Shown here piece by piece: positions 18,649 to 30,101 of a DNA stretch of 48,856 nucleotides. Numbering within the stretch: the first letter of the stretch is position 1; each line of letters opens with the position of its first letter. A program made the translations under genes and the position numbers. The notes under the pieces are model-generated. The model made no database searches and was not told the origin of the DNA. It saw only the letters and a program-made list of their open reading frames with translations. The DNA is from Hellea sp. (lineage in GTDB: Bacteria; Pseudomonadota; Alphaproteobacteria; Caulobacterales; Maricaulaceae). The stretch lies in assembly GCA_029250925.1 (NCBI GenBank), contig JAQXEH010000025.1, positions 1 through 48,856 on the forward strand, read 5' to 3'.

Positions 18649-20394
18649 ATGAGCGAACAATTTTGGACATATCTTTTTGTTAGCTTAACATTTGGTATTT
18701 ATATTCTAATAGCCTTCTGGGCGCGTGCTAGTTCAACAAAAGAGTTTTATGTGGCTGGGCACGATGTGCCACCGATTTTAAATGGTATGGCTACCGCTGC
18801 TGACTGGATGTCTGCAGCTAGTTTTTTGTCTATGGCAGGGTTAATTGCATTTTTAGGTTATGGAGGTTCAGTTTACCTCATGGGATGGACAGGTGGGTAC
18901 GTACTACTTGCGCTTCTACTAGCTCCATTTTTAAGAGAGTTTGGTAAATTCACTGTCCCGGATTTTGTCGGTGAAAGGTATTACTCAAAAATAGCAAGGG
19001 TAATAGCTGTTGTTTGTGCATTGATGGTTTCATTCACTTATATAGCAGGCCAAATGAAAGGTGTGGGAGTAGCCTTTTCTTCCTTCCTCGGGGTTCCCTT
19101 TAATGTTGGAATATTCATCGGGGGTTTGATAGTTTTTATTTATGCTGTTCTAGGTGGAATGAAGGGTGTTACATACACGCAAGTTGCTCAATATGTTGTA
19201 TTAATATTTGCATATACTGTGCCAGCTATTTTCATATCAATTATAGTAACAAATAATCCGATTCCCCAGCTAGGCTTTATAGGTAATATTGCGGGCAGTG
19301 ATGTACCTATGCTTTCTAAACTAAATTCTGTGGTCACAGAGCTAGGTTTCAAAGAATATACATCAACCACAAAAAGTAATATTGATATTTTTTGTATTAC
19401 AGCGGCTTTGATGTTTGGTACCGCAGGTTTACCACATGTAATCATTCGGTTTTTCACAGTAAAGTCTGCTAAAGCAGCTCGAAAATCGGCTGGGTGGGCA
19501 CTTATGTTTATCGCTTTACTTTATACAGTTGCCCCAGCAGTTGGGGCATTTGCTCGTATGAACTTTATTGATACTGTAAATGAGGCAACTTATATTGGAA
19601 ACAGTGAAAATTTTGAAGAGCGAAGGTCTGAAATTCTATCTGAAGGCGGAAAGCCCATACCCGGATGGTACAAGGATTGGGAGAATACAGGCCTATTAGA
19701 TTTCAATGACCTAAACCAAGACGGAATTATACAATACCGTGGACCAGATTCCAAAGATAATATTAAAAATGAAATTGTGCCAAACCGAGATATTTTTGTT
19801 TTAGCTAACCCGCAAATAGCTAATTTGCCTCATTGGGTCATAGGGCTTGTGGTTGCTGGGGGGTTAGCGGCTGCATTGTCGACAGCTGCAGGCTTACTCA
19901 TGGTAATTAGTTCTGCTATTAGCCATGATTTATTAAAAAATACGTTTTATCCAAATATGTCAGAACGTTCAGAGTTATTAATTGCCCGAACTTCTGCTTT
20001 TTTAGCTATACTCTTATCTGCCTTCATAGGCGCCTTTGCATCTTCTCTTCCATTTGTCGCTCAGGTTGTTGCTTTTGCTTTTGGTATTGCTGCAGCATCA
20101 CTTTTTCCAGTTGTTGTTCTTGGTATATTTTGGAAAAGAATGAATAAAGAAGGAGCGATTGTATCTATGCTAACAGGGCTAATTACAACTGTTGGATATA
20201 TATGTCATTTCAAATTCATGGGCGGTGTTGAGGCTGGATGGTGGTTTGGTATTTCGCCAGAGGGTATAGGCTTCATATTTATGATAGTAGCAGTCTTTAC
20301 TGGTATGATCGTAGCATTGTTATCACCGGCTCCTCCAATTGAGATTCAAAAATTAGTTGAAAACATACGAATTCCTGGCCAAAGAAGGACTTGA
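18649..20394 (+). CDS. Sodium:solute symporter (SSS family, VC_2705-like)
   Basis: A 581-residue inner-membrane protein with about 13 hydrophobic segments. It has SSS motifs: [33 protein letters not shown] at residues 28-60, [17 protein letters not shown], and [26 protein letters not shown] soluble loop of about 70 residues ([18 protein letters not shown] to [12 protein letters not shown]) is characteristic of the DUF4212-paired subfamily. Relatives transport acetate and other short carboxylates with sodium. It lies between the DUF4212 gene and acs, which supports a short carboxylate substrate. The symbol actP is avoided because this is a different subfamily. Confidence 0.92.
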   Translation: MSEQFWTYLFVSLTFGIYILIAFWARASSTKEFYVAGHDVPPILNGMATAADWMSAASFLSMAGLIAFLGYGGSVYLMGWTGGYVLLALLLAPFLREFGKFTVPDFVGERYYSKIARVIAVVCALMVSFTYIAGQMKGVGVAFSSFLGVPFNVGIFIGGLIVFIYAVLGGMKGVTYTQVAQYVVLIFAYTVPAIFISIIVTNNPIPQLGFIGNIAGSDVPMLSKLNSVVTELGFKEYTSTTKSNIDIFCITAALMFGTAGLPHVIIRFFTVKSAKAARKSAGWALMFIALLYTVAPAVGAFARMNFIDTVNEATYIGNSENFEERRSEILSEGGKPIPGWYKDWENTGLLDFNDLNQDGIIQYRGPDSKDNIKNEIVPNRDIFVLANPQIANLPHWVIGLVVAGGLAAALSTAAGLLMVISSAISHDLLKNTFYPNMSERSELLIARTSAFLAILLSAFIGAFASSLPFVAQVVAFAFGIAAASLFPVVVLGIFWKRMNKEGAIVSMLTGLITTVGYICHFKFMGGVEAGWWFGISPEGIGFIFMIVAVFTGMIVALLSPAPPIEIQKLVENIRIPGQRRT

Positions 20395-20395
20395 A

Positions 20396-22342
20396 ATGAC
20401 TGACGATGTTAAAGTTTATAAACCGTCAAAAAGTTTTGTTACTTCTGCTAATCTTACATTAGAAAAATATAATGATATGTATAACTCTTCTCTAGAAAAT
20501 CCTGAGAAGTTTTGGGGAGAGCATGGGAAAAGATTAAAGTGGATAACAGAATACACGAAAGTAAAAAACGTAAGCTGGAATAAGGAAGATTTAAATATCG
20601 AGTGGTATTCTGATGGCACTTTGAATGTATCTGAAAACTGTATTGATAGGCATCTTGCTGAGAGAGGTGATAAAGTAGCAATAATTTGGGAAGCAGACGA
20701 ACCTAATCAATCAATCAAATTGACGTATAAACAATTATATACACAAGTTTGTAAGTTCTCTAATGTTTTAAAAAATAATGGAGTTCTGAAAGGTGACCGG
20801 GTAACAATTTATATGCCCATGATACCGGAAGCAGCTATTGCTATGCTAGCCTGTGCCAGAATAGGGGCCATTCATAGTGTTGTATTTGCAGGATTTAGCC
20901 CAGAAGCTTTAGCGGGTCGAATAAAAGATTGTGGCAGTCATTTTGTTATTACAGCGGATGAAGGGCTGAGAGGCACAAAAAAAATTCCTTTAAAAGCTAA
21001 TTGCAACGCTGCATGCGATATCGCTGGTATAGTTAAGAAAGTACTGACAATAAGGCGAACCGGAAAAAAAATTAAAATGCTTTCGGGTAGAGATGTTTGG
21101 CTTCATGACGAACTAAAGGTCGCTGCTGACTCCTGTGCTCCCGAGCCAATGAATTCTGAGGATCCACTATTTATACTCTATACTTCTGGTTCAACTGGAG
21201 CGCCAAAAGGCGTTTTACATACTTCTGGCGGTTATCTCGTTTGGGCCTCTATGACTCATGAATATGTTTTTGATATAAAAGAAAACGATGTTTATTGGTG
21301 TAGTGCAGATGTAGGTTGGGTTACAGGCCATACTTATATTGTTTATGGCCCTTTAGCCAACGGCACAACTACAGTTCTTTACGAGGGCGTTCCAACTTAC
21401 CCTAACGCCTCACGGTTTTGGGATATATGTGATGAACATAATGTTAGTATTTTTTATACTGCGCCAACCGCAATTCGTTCTTTAATGCGTGAGGGTGCCG
21501 GCCCTGTAGAGGCAACTTCGAGAAAAAGTCTACGCCTATTAGGGACTGTAGGAGAGCCTATCAACCCGGAAGCTTGGGAGTGGTACTATCATACCGTAGG
21601 AAACAGTAGGTGCCCAATAGTAGACACTTGGTGGCAAACAGAAACTGGTGGTGCAATGATCGTTCCTCTACCTGGTGCTACTGATATGAAGCCTGGTGCT
21701 GGTGCTCATCCCTTTTTTGGAATTGTTCCTGCTTTAGTGGACGCGTCAGGAAATGAATTAAAGGGTGAGGCGGATGGAAACCTTATTATAAAATCAAGTT
21801 GGCCTGGGCAGATGCGCACAGTTTATGGTAATCATGAAAGATTCATGGATACTTATTTTTCAACTTACCCAAATTCTTACTTTACTGGTGATGGTTGTAG
21901 GAGAGACAAAGACGGATTCTATTGGATAACTGGTCGTGTGGATGATGTAATCAATGTATCTGGGCATAGAATGGGAACTGCTGAAATAGAGAGCGCATTG
22001 GTGAGCCACAGTTCAATATCTGAGGCTGCTGTGGTAGGGTACCCTCATGATATTAAGGGGCAGGGTATTTATGCCTATGTAACAGTAAAGGCAAATACTG
22101 AAGTTTCTAGTTTCTTAAAGAGTGAATTAATTCAACATGTAAGATCAGAAATAGGCCCTATTGCATCTCCTGATTTGATTCAGTTTTCTAACAACCTTCC
22201 AAAGACTCGCTCAGGTAAAATAATGAGACGAATTTTAAGAAAAATAGCCGAAGATAATTTCGATAATTTGGGTGATGTATCTACATTATCTGAGCCTGAA
22301 GTCATTGACGAATTGATCAAGAATAGGCAGAATCGAAAATGA
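20396..22342 (+). CDS. acs: Acetyl-CoA synthetase
   Basis: This enzyme activates acetate to acetyl-CoA by way of acetyl-AMP. The 648-residue product has the usual length. It shows the P-loop-like [16 protein letters not shown] near residue 260, [22 protein letters not shown], the core motif [11 protein letters not shown], the hinge region [22 protein letters not shown], and [11 protein letters not shown] with the lysine that is regulated by acetylation in relatives. The tryptophan in the TWWQTETGG segment and VGWVTGH fit an acetate-size pocket, but propionate is not excluded. I use ATG at 20396, one base after the symporter stop, with AAGGAC upstream. A TTG start at 20357 would overlap the symporter. 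The flavoprotein gene overlaps its 3' end by 4 bases. Confidence 0.94.
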   Translation: MTDDVKVYKPSKSFVTSANLTLEKYNDMYNSSLENPEKFWGEHGKRLKWITEYTKVKNVSWNKEDLNIEWYSDGTLNVSENCIDRHLAERGDKVAIIWEADEPNQSIKLTYKQLYTQVCKFSNVLKNNGVLKGDRVTIYMPMIPEAAIAMLACARIGAIHSVVFAGFSPEALAGRIKDCGSHFVITADEGLRGTKKIPLKANCNAACDIAGIVKKVLTIRRTGKKIKMLSGRDVWLHDELKVAADSCAPEPMNSEDPLFILYTSGSTGAPKGVLHTSGGYLVWASMTHEYVFDIKENDVYWCSADVGWVTGHTYIVYGPLANGTTTVLYEGVPTYPNASRFWDICDEHNVSIFYTAPTAIRSLMREGAGPVEATSRKSLRLLGTVGEPINPEAWEWYYHTVGNSRCPIVDTWWQTETGGAMIVPLPGATDMKPGAGAHPFFGIVPALVDASGNELKGEADGNLIIKSSWPGQMRTVYGNHERFMDTYFSTYPNSYFTGDGCRRDKDGFYWITGRVDDVINVSGHRMGTAEIESALVSHSSISEAAVVGYPHDIKGQGIYAYVTVKANTEVSSFLKSELIQHVRSEIGPIASPDLIQFSNNLPKTRSGKIMRRILRKIAEDNFDNLGDVSTLSEPEVIDELIKNRQNRK

Positions 22343-23565
22343 TGAGAAATTGTGTTATAATAGGTGGCTCCCATGCGGGTTCTCAATTTGCTATTAGTCT
22401 CAGGCAGGGAGGCTGGTTGGGAAATATAACAATTATTGGTGAAGAGCTTGACTACCCCTACCATCGTCCACCTCTGTCTAAAACGTTTCTTTCTGGCGAA
22501 AAAAAAATAGAAGACATACTTTTGCGACCTGCTGAGCTTTATGAAAAGTCGAGGATTAGTATTAGACTAGGAGAGCGTGTTAAGAGTATTGACCGCGCCA
22601 ATAAATCTGTGATCACTGATAACAACAATATAATAAATTATGACAAACTCGTCATTGCGACTGGTGCCCGCGTTCGAAAAATACCCATTCCTGGCTCTGA
22701 AACAGAAGGTGTTTATTATTTAAGGAACTCTGATGATGTCAATAAAATTAAAAGCGGTGTTATTGCTAATGATCATGCAGTAATAATCGGGGGAGGTTAT
22801 ATTGGATTAGAAACAGCTGCTAGTTTGCGTAAACAGGGAATGAAAGTTACAGTAATTGAAGCTATGGCACGCGTATTGCAACGTGTTACGGCACCAGAAT
22901 TATCAAATTTTTATAAACGTATTCACGATGAAGAAGGTGTTGAAATTTTTGAGAAGGTAATAGCAACAGAATTTAAAAAAATAGACGAAAAAATTCATAT
23001 ACTCACATCCTGTGGTAAAACCTTTATTGGTAACATGGTTATAGTTGGTATCGGCGTTATTCCTAATATTGAACTTGCAGAATCTGCTGGTCTTGCGGTT
23101 AAAAACGGAGTGGAAGTTAATCAATTCTGTCAAACATCAGACCCTGAAATTTACGCTATCGGTGATGTATCTTGGCATTACAATGAAATTTATGGAAGGT
23201 TTCTAAGGCTCGAATCAGTTCCTAACGCTACTGAACAGGCAAAGATTGCAGCACTACACATTAATGAAAAACCAAAAGCGTATAATAGTCTTCCATGGTT
23301 TTGGTCAGATCAATATGACCTTAAGTTACAGATTGCGGGTCTTTCCGAAGGGTATAATCATATTGTAATAAGAGGAGATATAGAAAAAGGTAGAAGCTTC
23401 TCAGCTTTTTATTTTAAAGATAATAACCTTTTAGCGGTAGATGCAGTGAACAGTCCTAGGGAATTTATGTTCACTAAAATGGTAATTACAAAAGGACAAA
23501 AACTTAATAAAGAAATATTATCAGATAATTCATTAGACCTCAAATCAGCTATTATGAATCAATAG
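22339..23565 (+). CDS. FAD-dependent ferredoxin/rubredoxin reductase-like oxidoreductase
   Basis: The 408-residue flavoprotein resembles NAD(P)H:ferredoxin or rubredoxin reductases of dioxygenase and P450 systems. It has an FAD dinucleotide fold at the start ([13 protein letters not shown], residues 6-18), PYHRPPLSK near 40, an ATGAR motif at 107-111, the NAD(P)H fold [15 protein letters not shown] near 149-163, and YAIGDV for the FAD phosphate. A C-terminal reductase domain ([17 protein letters not shown]) completes the family. It overlaps acs by ATGA. Its partner is unknown. It might pass electrons to or from an iron-sulfur protein linked to the molybdenum enzyme, or to ThiC downstream, but neither is shown. 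Confidence 0.9.
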   Translation: MMRNCVIIGGSHAGSQFAISLRQGGWLGNITIIGEELDYPYHRPPLSKTFLSGEKKIEDILLRPAELYEKSRISIRLGERVKSIDRANKSVITDNNNIINYDKLVIATGARVRKIPIPGSETEGVYYLRNSDDVNKIKSGVIANDHAVIIGGGYIGLETAASLRKQGMKVTVIEAMARVLQRVTAPELSNFYKRIHDEEGVEIFEKVIATEFKKIDEKIHILTSCGKTFIGNMVIVGIGVIPNIELAESAGLAVKNGVEVNQFCQTSDPEIYAIGDVSWHYNEIYGRFLRLESVPNATEQAKIAALHINEKPKAYNSLPWFWSDQYDLKLQIAGLSEGYNHIVIRGDIEKGRSFSAFYFKDNNLLAVDAVNSPREFMFTKMVITKGQKLNKEILSDNSLDLKSAIMNQ

Positions 23566-23618
23566 TACAGAAAATAAATAATCGATCAGGCATAAAAGTA
23601 ATAAATAGGATGAAATAA

Positions 23619-25487
<1,869 letters not shown>

Positions 25488-25560
25488 TATAACTCATTTA
25501 AATTGTAATTTGATGAATTATCTAAAAATTTCTTTGAAATCATCGCTTGCAAAATAGTAC

Positions 25561-25632
25561 TTTCACGGTCATAGGGAGAAATCGATTATGGCCAGACAAT
25601 CCGGCTGACTAATTTCTCAGGAAACTGTGAAA
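25561..25632 (+). promoter_or_regulatory. Structured leader upstream of cspA
   Basis: An outer helix pairs TTTCACGGT (25561-25569) with ACTGTGAAA (25624-25632), 9 bp with one G-U. An inner perfect 7-bp helix pairs GAGAAAT (25576-25582) with ATTTCTC (25612-25618). The internal loop strands CATAGG/AGGAA and the 29-base apical region look like an aptamer or thermosensor. It starts about 150 bases before the cspA ATG. Long structured leaders control cold-shock genes in other bacteria. No known riboswitch class fits. Confidence 0.5.
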
Positions 25633-25711
25633 CAAATGTTTTTTCTTCCAAGTCGACTACCATAGTTGCCATGTTGGTTTCTATAAAATTAATGACGTGA
25701 AAGGAATACAC

Positions 25712-25933
25712 ATGTCAGACGAAATGAAAACTGGAACAGTTAAGTTCTTTAATACAACAAAAGGTTTTGGGTTTATTCAACCTGAAGGTGGGGATACTGA
25801 TGTATTTGTTCATATTTCAGCCGTTCAACGTTCAGGCCTTGACGGTCTGAATGAAGGTGACAAAGTTGAATTTGATACAGCTGTTGACCAACGCTCAGGT
25901 AAAACTGCTGTTGATAATATCAAAATGGCTTAA
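25712..25933 (+). CDS. CspA-family cold shock protein
   Basis: A single cold-shock domain, an RNA chaperone that binds single-stranded nucleic acid. The 73-residue product shows RNP1 KGFGFI at 17-22 and RNP2 VFVHIS at 31-36, plus the usual [12 protein letters not shown] opening. I use ATG at 25712 with AAGGAA 5-10 bases upstream. A GTG at 25697 would add five residues over the ribosome binding site. It stands alone between thiC and the methyltransferase operon, with a structured leader ahead and a strong terminator behind. Confidence 0.95.
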   Translation: MSDEMKTGTVKFFNTTKGFGFIQPEGGDTDVFVHISAVQRSGLDGLNEGDKVEFDTAVDQRSGKTAVDNIKMA

Positions 25934-25956
25934 TTTTAAATTTTTCTAAAATTTAG

Positions 25957-25988
25957 CCCTCGTGCAGAAATGCACGGGGGTTTTTTTT
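25957..25988 (+). terminator. Intrinsic terminator after cspA
   Basis: CCCTCGTGCA (25957-25966) pairs with TGCACGGGGG (25971-25980) over 10 bp with one T-G pair, capped by a GAAA tetraloop and followed by eight T. It lies 23 bases after the cspA stop and is the strongest terminator in the window. Confidence 0.95.
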
Positions 25989-26055
25989 ATTTAAATTTTT
26001 TAATAAACATGTATAAATATTACGGCACCAACTGATACTATTAAGAGACAGATTT

Positions 26056-27225
26056 ATGGATAATTCGACTGATGTAGAAGCAACAAACTCTGATCTAAGG
26101 GAAGAAGTGCAAAAAAGATATGGGAAAGGTGCAAAAGCAGTAGAGGCTGCATTATGTTGTCCAATTGACTATGACCCTAAATATTTAAAGATAATTCCTC
26201 AGGATGTATTAGACCGAGATTATGGTTGCGGCGATCCATCTAGATATGTTCGCAAGGGAGACACTGTACTAGACCTTGGTTCAGGAGGTGGCAAAATTTG
26301 TTTTATTGCATCACAAATAGTTGGGCCTAAAGGTAAAGTTATAGGCATAGATATGACTGATGATATGCTCTCTTTAGCTCGTGCAAATGCCCCAATAATC
26401 GCAGAGAGTTTGGGTTATGCTAATGTTGAGTTCAAACGTGGCCATATAGAAGACTTAAAATTAGATCTTGATAAATTAAACAATTGGCTAAATGAAAACC
26501 CGATAAAAAATTTAAGTGATTTAGAGAAATTAGAAGCTGAAACGCTTAGGATGAAGTCTGAATTAACTATGGTCCCAGATAACTCTGTAGATGTAATAGT
26601 CTCTAACTGCGTATTAAATTTAGTTTCTGATAGAAAAAAGAAACAGTTATTCCACGAAATGTATCGTGTTCTTAAAGTTGGAGGACGTATAGCTGTCTCT
26701 GATATTGTTTCCGATGAAGAAAGCCCAGAGGAATTGAAGGAAAACTCTCGTTTGTGGTCAGGCTGTATATCGGGTGCTCTTACTGAAATGGGATTTGTAT
26801 CTGCCCTAGAAGAAGCTGGTTTTCATGGCATGAAAATTGATAAGTACGATGATGAACCTTGGCAAGTCGTTGAGGGAATTGAATACAGGAGTGCCACTTA
26901 CCTTGCTTATAAAGGTACGCAGGGTATTTGCTTGGAGAAAAATCAAGCATTAATTTACAAGGGTCCGTGGCGCTCTGTTAATGATGACGATGGTCATTGT
27001 TTTAAGAGAGGTGTCAGGTCAGCGGTTTGTGAAAAAACTTACACTCTTATGCAAAAGGATCCCTACAAAGATATGTTTTATAAAGTTGAGCCCAATATCA
27101 AAATAGAGGAAACAATTGAGTGGATGTCTAATAATTGTGAAGTTCGCGTAAGAGATCCTCAGGAAACAAAAAAAGGGTCCGCGAAAATCACTACTAACCC
27201 AAGTCAGAGGGGTGATTGTTGTTGA
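26056..27225 (+). CDS. ArsM-like SAM-dependent methyltransferase
   Basis: The class I methyltransferase fold starts at VLDLGSGGGKICFIASQIVG (residues 71-90) with IGIDMTDDML near 97-104. The cysteine pattern follows arsenite S-adenosylmethyltransferases: C58 in DYGCGDPS, C185 in VSNCVLNLV and C237 in SGCISGAL, with a CC pair at 34-35. Family members methylate arsenite or related thiophilic substrates. Odd points are an insert of about 35 residues (136-171) between the nucleotide-binding core and VPDNSVDVIVSN, and a terminal CC at 388-389. Downstream genes overlap by one base, so it heads an operon with an esterase and a PhzF-like protein. No arsR or arsenite pump is nearby, so the substrate is not certain. 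Confidence 0.8.
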   Translation: MDNSTDVEATNSDLREEVQKRYGKGAKAVEAALCCPIDYDPKYLKIIPQDVLDRDYGCGDPSRYVRKGDTVLDLGSGGGKICFIASQIVGPKGKVIGIDMTDDMLSLARANAPIIAESLGYANVEFKRGHIEDLKLDLDKLNNWLNENPIKNLSDLEKLEAETLRMKSELTMVPDNSVDVIVSNCVLNLVSDRKKKQLFHEMYRVLKVGGRIAVSDIVSDEESPEELKENSRLWSGCISGALTEMGFVSALEEAGFHGMKIDKYDDEPWQVVEGIEYRSATYLAYKGTQGICLEKNQALIYKGPWRSVNDDDGHCFKRGVRSAVCEKTYTLMQKDPYKDMFYKVEPNIKIEETIEWMSNNCEVRVRDPQETKKGSAKITTNPSQRGDCC

Positions 27226-28079
27226 TGAAATATAGATACTTTTACTTTGTATTATTAATTTTAATCTTCACTTCATGTGCACCGGTTAGCCTTCTCAATG
27301 GTATAACCCCATCCAAAAGTTATTTGCTTAAGAAAAATGTCAGTTATGGAAGCCTAGGCAGCCAAGTAATGGATATTTACCAAGCCACGACAAAAAAAGA
27401 AAACTCACCAATAATTGTATTTATACACGGTGGTTCATGGGATAGCGGTTCTAAGGATATCTATAAGTTCTTTGCCGAAGGATTTACTTCAGAAGGTTAC
27501 GATGTTGCTGTTCCTAATTATCGTCTCTTTCCTGAAATTATATATCCCGATATGCTTCACGACACCGCTAAGGCAGTTGCTTATTTATCAAACTTGTTTT
27601 CAAATAGGAAAGTTGTATTAATCGGGCATTCAGCGGGTGGTTATAATGCATTAATGGTCGCTATGAACAAAGATTATTTAGAGGAAGAAGGTATTTCGGT
27701 GTGCAGTATTATTTCTGGGGTAGTGTCTATTTCTTCTCCCACAGGGGTTTACGAATTAAAAAAAGAGCCTTTAATTACCATATTTCCTTCTAGATTTAAA
27801 CATAATGATGCCCCACTGGCCTATGTTGATAACGCAACACCCTCTTTGTTGGTCATTAATGGATTAGCAGATAAAACAGTTGGTCCAAAAAATGCAGTAA
27901 TACTTTCAGAAAGGGTCAACCAACGCGGCGGAAAGTCAGTTTTAAAGCTCTACCCTGACACAAATCATACGCAAGCTGTGCAGGTGATATCTCGCTACTT
28001 TGATAACAATATAAGCTTAAAAAGAGATATTTTAAACTTCATTGATGAGCTGCCCAGAGATGGCAATCACTGTTATTAA
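27225..28079 (+). CDS. Lipoprotein alpha/beta hydrolase (BD-FAE/esterase-like)
   Basis: The 284-residue product has an N-terminal lipoprotein-type signal (KYRYFYFVLLILIFTSC, lipid cysteine C18), so it is probably anchored to a membrane facing the periplasm. The fold shows the oxyanion motif HGGSWDSGSK (68-77) and nucleophile S136 in GHSAGG. A late Asp (NGLADKTV) and His (DTNHTQ) complete a triad. It belongs to the group of small esterases or kynurenine formamidase-like hydrolases. The substrate is unknown. I start at ATG 27225, which overlaps the methyltransferase stop by one base (TGATG). Earlier in-frame starts lie inside that gene. Confidence 0.8.
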   Translation: MKYRYFYFVLLILIFTSCAPVSLLNGITPSKSYLLKKNVSYGSLGSQVMDIYQATTKKENSPIIVFIHGGSWDSGSKDIYKFFAEGFTSEGYDVAVPNYRLFPEIIYPDMLHDTAKAVAYLSNLFSNRKVVLIGHSAGGYNALMVAMNKDYLEEEGISVCSIISGVVSISSPTGVYELKKEPLITIFPSRFKHNDAPLAYVDNATPSLLVINGLADKTVGPKNAVILSERVNQRGGKSVLKLYPDTNHTQAVQVISRYFDNNISLKRDILNFIDELPRDGNHCY

Positions 28080-28873
28080 TGACTTATATACTTTATCAAG
28101 TCGACGCATTTACTGATAGGCTTTTTGAAGGCAACCCAGCTGGCGTAATGTTTACTGATAGTTTTTTAAGTGCAAAAACAATGCAGAAAATTGCTGACGA
28201 AAATAGTCTTTCCGAAACAGCATTTGTAGTAAAGCGAGGAAATACCTTTGATCTAAGGTGGTTTAGTCCCAAAGTAGAAATTGATTTTTGTGGTCACGCT
28301 ACGATTGCTACTGCTCATGTTTTACACGAAGAGTATGGGCTTGAGCCGCCATTTATCTTTAATGCTAAAGTAGGGGAACTTAGTGTCACCATTCGAAAAG
28401 GTCTGTATGTGTTGAATGCCCCTCTTCCAGAAATTAAACCTCTAGTAAAACCAGAAATTGTTGAGGGTGTATTTAACAGTGTCCCTATAGATTCTTTTAA
28501 AGCAGGAAAAGATATATATTTTGTTTTCGATACTTTTAAAGAAATACTTAATTACAAACTGAATATCACTAAAATTAGTAAACTTTCAAAAAATGGAGTG
28601 GGTATAACAGCAAGATATTCTGGAGGATTTGATATTATATCAAGGTTTTTTGCGCCAAATGAAGGTATTGCAGAAGACCCTGTTACTGGTTCTGCTCATG
28701 CGGCATTGGGTAGTTACTGGAGTAGAACTATAGAAAAAAATAAGCTTAAAGCTTATCAAGCATCAGAGCGTGGAGGAGTAATATGGCTAGAAGTACTTAA
28801 TAATAGTATAAATATCATTGGAAATGCGATTACTTATATGAAAGCTGAGATCAGAATTACTCATAAAGACTAG
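28079..28873 (+). CDS. PhzF-family isomerase/epimerase-like protein
   Basis: The 264-residue protein has the two-lobe PhzF fold signatures. These are VDAFTDRLFEGNPAGV at the N terminus, the general-base Glu E46 in LSETAFV, DFCGHATIATAHVL, and in the second half DPVTGSAHAALGSYW. Relatives isomerise small acids such as dihydro-3-hydroxyanthranilate, but most members have no known substrate. It begins within the stop of the esterase (TAATG) and overlaps the convergent moeA by 17 bases at its 3' end. It is the third gene of the ArsM-like operon. Confidence 0.88.
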   Translation: MTYILYQVDAFTDRLFEGNPAGVMFTDSFLSAKTMQKIADENSLSETAFVVKRGNTFDLRWFSPKVEIDFCGHATIATAHVLHEEYGLEPPFIFNAKVGELSVTIRKGLYVLNAPLPEIKPLVKPEIVEGVFNSVPIDSFKAGKDIYFVFDTFKEILNYKLNITKISKLSKNGVGITARYSGGFDIISRFFAPNEGIAEDPVTGSAHAALGSYWSRTIEKNKLKAYQASERGGVIWLEVLNNSINIIGNAITYMKAEIRITHKD

Positions 28874-30065
28874 GCCCAGTTTCCAGTGAAAGTACATCAA
28901 CAAGCTCATGCTTTTTCCTTAATTTTTCATTCGGCTTTAACCTAATAAGGACATTTGATTTTACAAACGGCATTAAAAGTGAACTGTCTTGTTTGGGCAT
29001 TGGAGTTACTTCTAATTGTCCTATGTTATTAAATTTTGCTAAGCCTCTCAAATATGTTTCTCTATTTGAATTTTTTGGTATTTTCTCATTAAGCTTTGCT
29101 TTGAGAAAGTGTGGATGATTATTTTGCGTAATCAGAGTTTTCAAAAAAATATGAGCGCATACAACAGCTGAGGCTGGGTTTCCTGGTAACCCTAAAACTA
29201 ATTTATCATCCATTTTTCCAAACCATACTGGTTTCCCAGGGCGAACCGCTACCTTTTCAAAAATAGACAAGAATCCAGATTTTTTAAATGCGATACGCAT
29301 GAAATCTAAATCACCCACCGAGGCACCACCGATAGGAACTATAATGTCAGCATCGTTAATATTTTTTATTTTATTCATAATGTCAGGAATATTATCTTTA
29401 GCTATTCCAACATTAACCACATTTGCATTCCATTTATTTAGCAAAGCGGTAAGGCAATGAGAGTTCGAATTGATTATATCACCTGGAGTTAATATGCTTC
29501 CAGGCTCTTTAAGTTCATCACCATTTGATATTATAGCAACTGTCGGTTTTTTGTATGTTTTTAAAAGGCTAAAATTTGCTGCAGCAGCTAATCCAATATG
29601 CATAGCGTCAAGGCGAGTTCCTTTTTTAATTAATACTTCTCCTTGAAAAAAATCAATTCCCTTGTTTCTGATATGTCTAGGAAAAATTTCATTTTCTGAT
29701 ATTATAATTTGACCTTTTTCTTTAATAACATTTTCTTGGATGACGATATGGTCCGCACCATTTGGTACAATTCCCCCAGTGTAGATTCTAATAGCTTCAT
29801 TGTTATTCAAAATACCCTTAAATGGGTTACCTGCAGCTGACACACCTGTAACTTGAAATTTTAACGACCCATGTTCAATATCTGATATTTTAATTGCATA
29901 GCCGTCCATCGCCGACACAGGAAAAGGAGGTAAAGTAATCTTAGCAATCAAATCTTCAGCTAAAATAGAACCTGTTGCATCCTTGAGATTAATCGTTTGC
30001 ACATCCAGTTCAAAACGATTTTGACTTAAAATACCTAAAGCTTTAGAAACAGAGATCATATTCAT
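28857..30065 (-). CDS. moeA: Molybdopterin molybdenumtransferase MoeA
   Basis: MoeA inserts molybdate into adenylylated molybdopterin to give Mo-cofactor. With the ATG at 30065 the product is 402 residues, the normal length. Signatures are PPFPVSAMDGYAI near residue 60, IYTGGIVPNGADHIVIQE, and VAIISNGDEL followed by the molybdopterin-binding VPIGGASVGDLDF and LGLPGNPASAVVC. The start is uncertain: TTG at 30095 or ATG at 30059 are alternatives and no good ribosome binding site is visible. It is divergent from xdhC with about 36 bases between starts, so the two probably share a control region. Confidence 0.94.
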   Translation of the reverse strand: MNMISVSKALGILSQNRFELDVQTINLKDATGSILAEDLIAKITLPPFPVSAMDGYAIKISDIEHGSLKFQVTGVSAAGNPFKGILNNNEAIRIYTGGIVPNGADHIVIQENVIKEKGQIIISENEIFPRHIRNKGIDFFQGEVLIKKGTRLDAMHIGLAAAANFSLLKTYKKPTVAIISNGDELKEPGSILTPGDIINSNSHCLTALLNKWNANVVNVGIAKDNIPDIMNKIKNINDADIIVPIGGASVGDLDFMRIAFKKSGFLSIFEKVAVRPGKPVWFGKMDDKLVLGLPGNPASAVVCAHIFLKTLITQNNHPHFLKAKLNEKIPKNSNRETYLRGLAKFNNIGQLEVTPMPKQDSSLLMPFVKSNVLIRLKPNEKLRKKHELVDVLSLETGPSLYE

Positions 30066-30101
30066 ATAGATATATGTAACTTTCTGTTTTACCAAGTAAT
30101 A

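Noticed and set aside
25561-25640. Glycine riboswitch before cspA
   Set aside because: GGGAGAAAT and TTTCTCAGG recall the glycine aptamer edges, but the CGAAGG-type core is missing and cspA is not a glycine gene.
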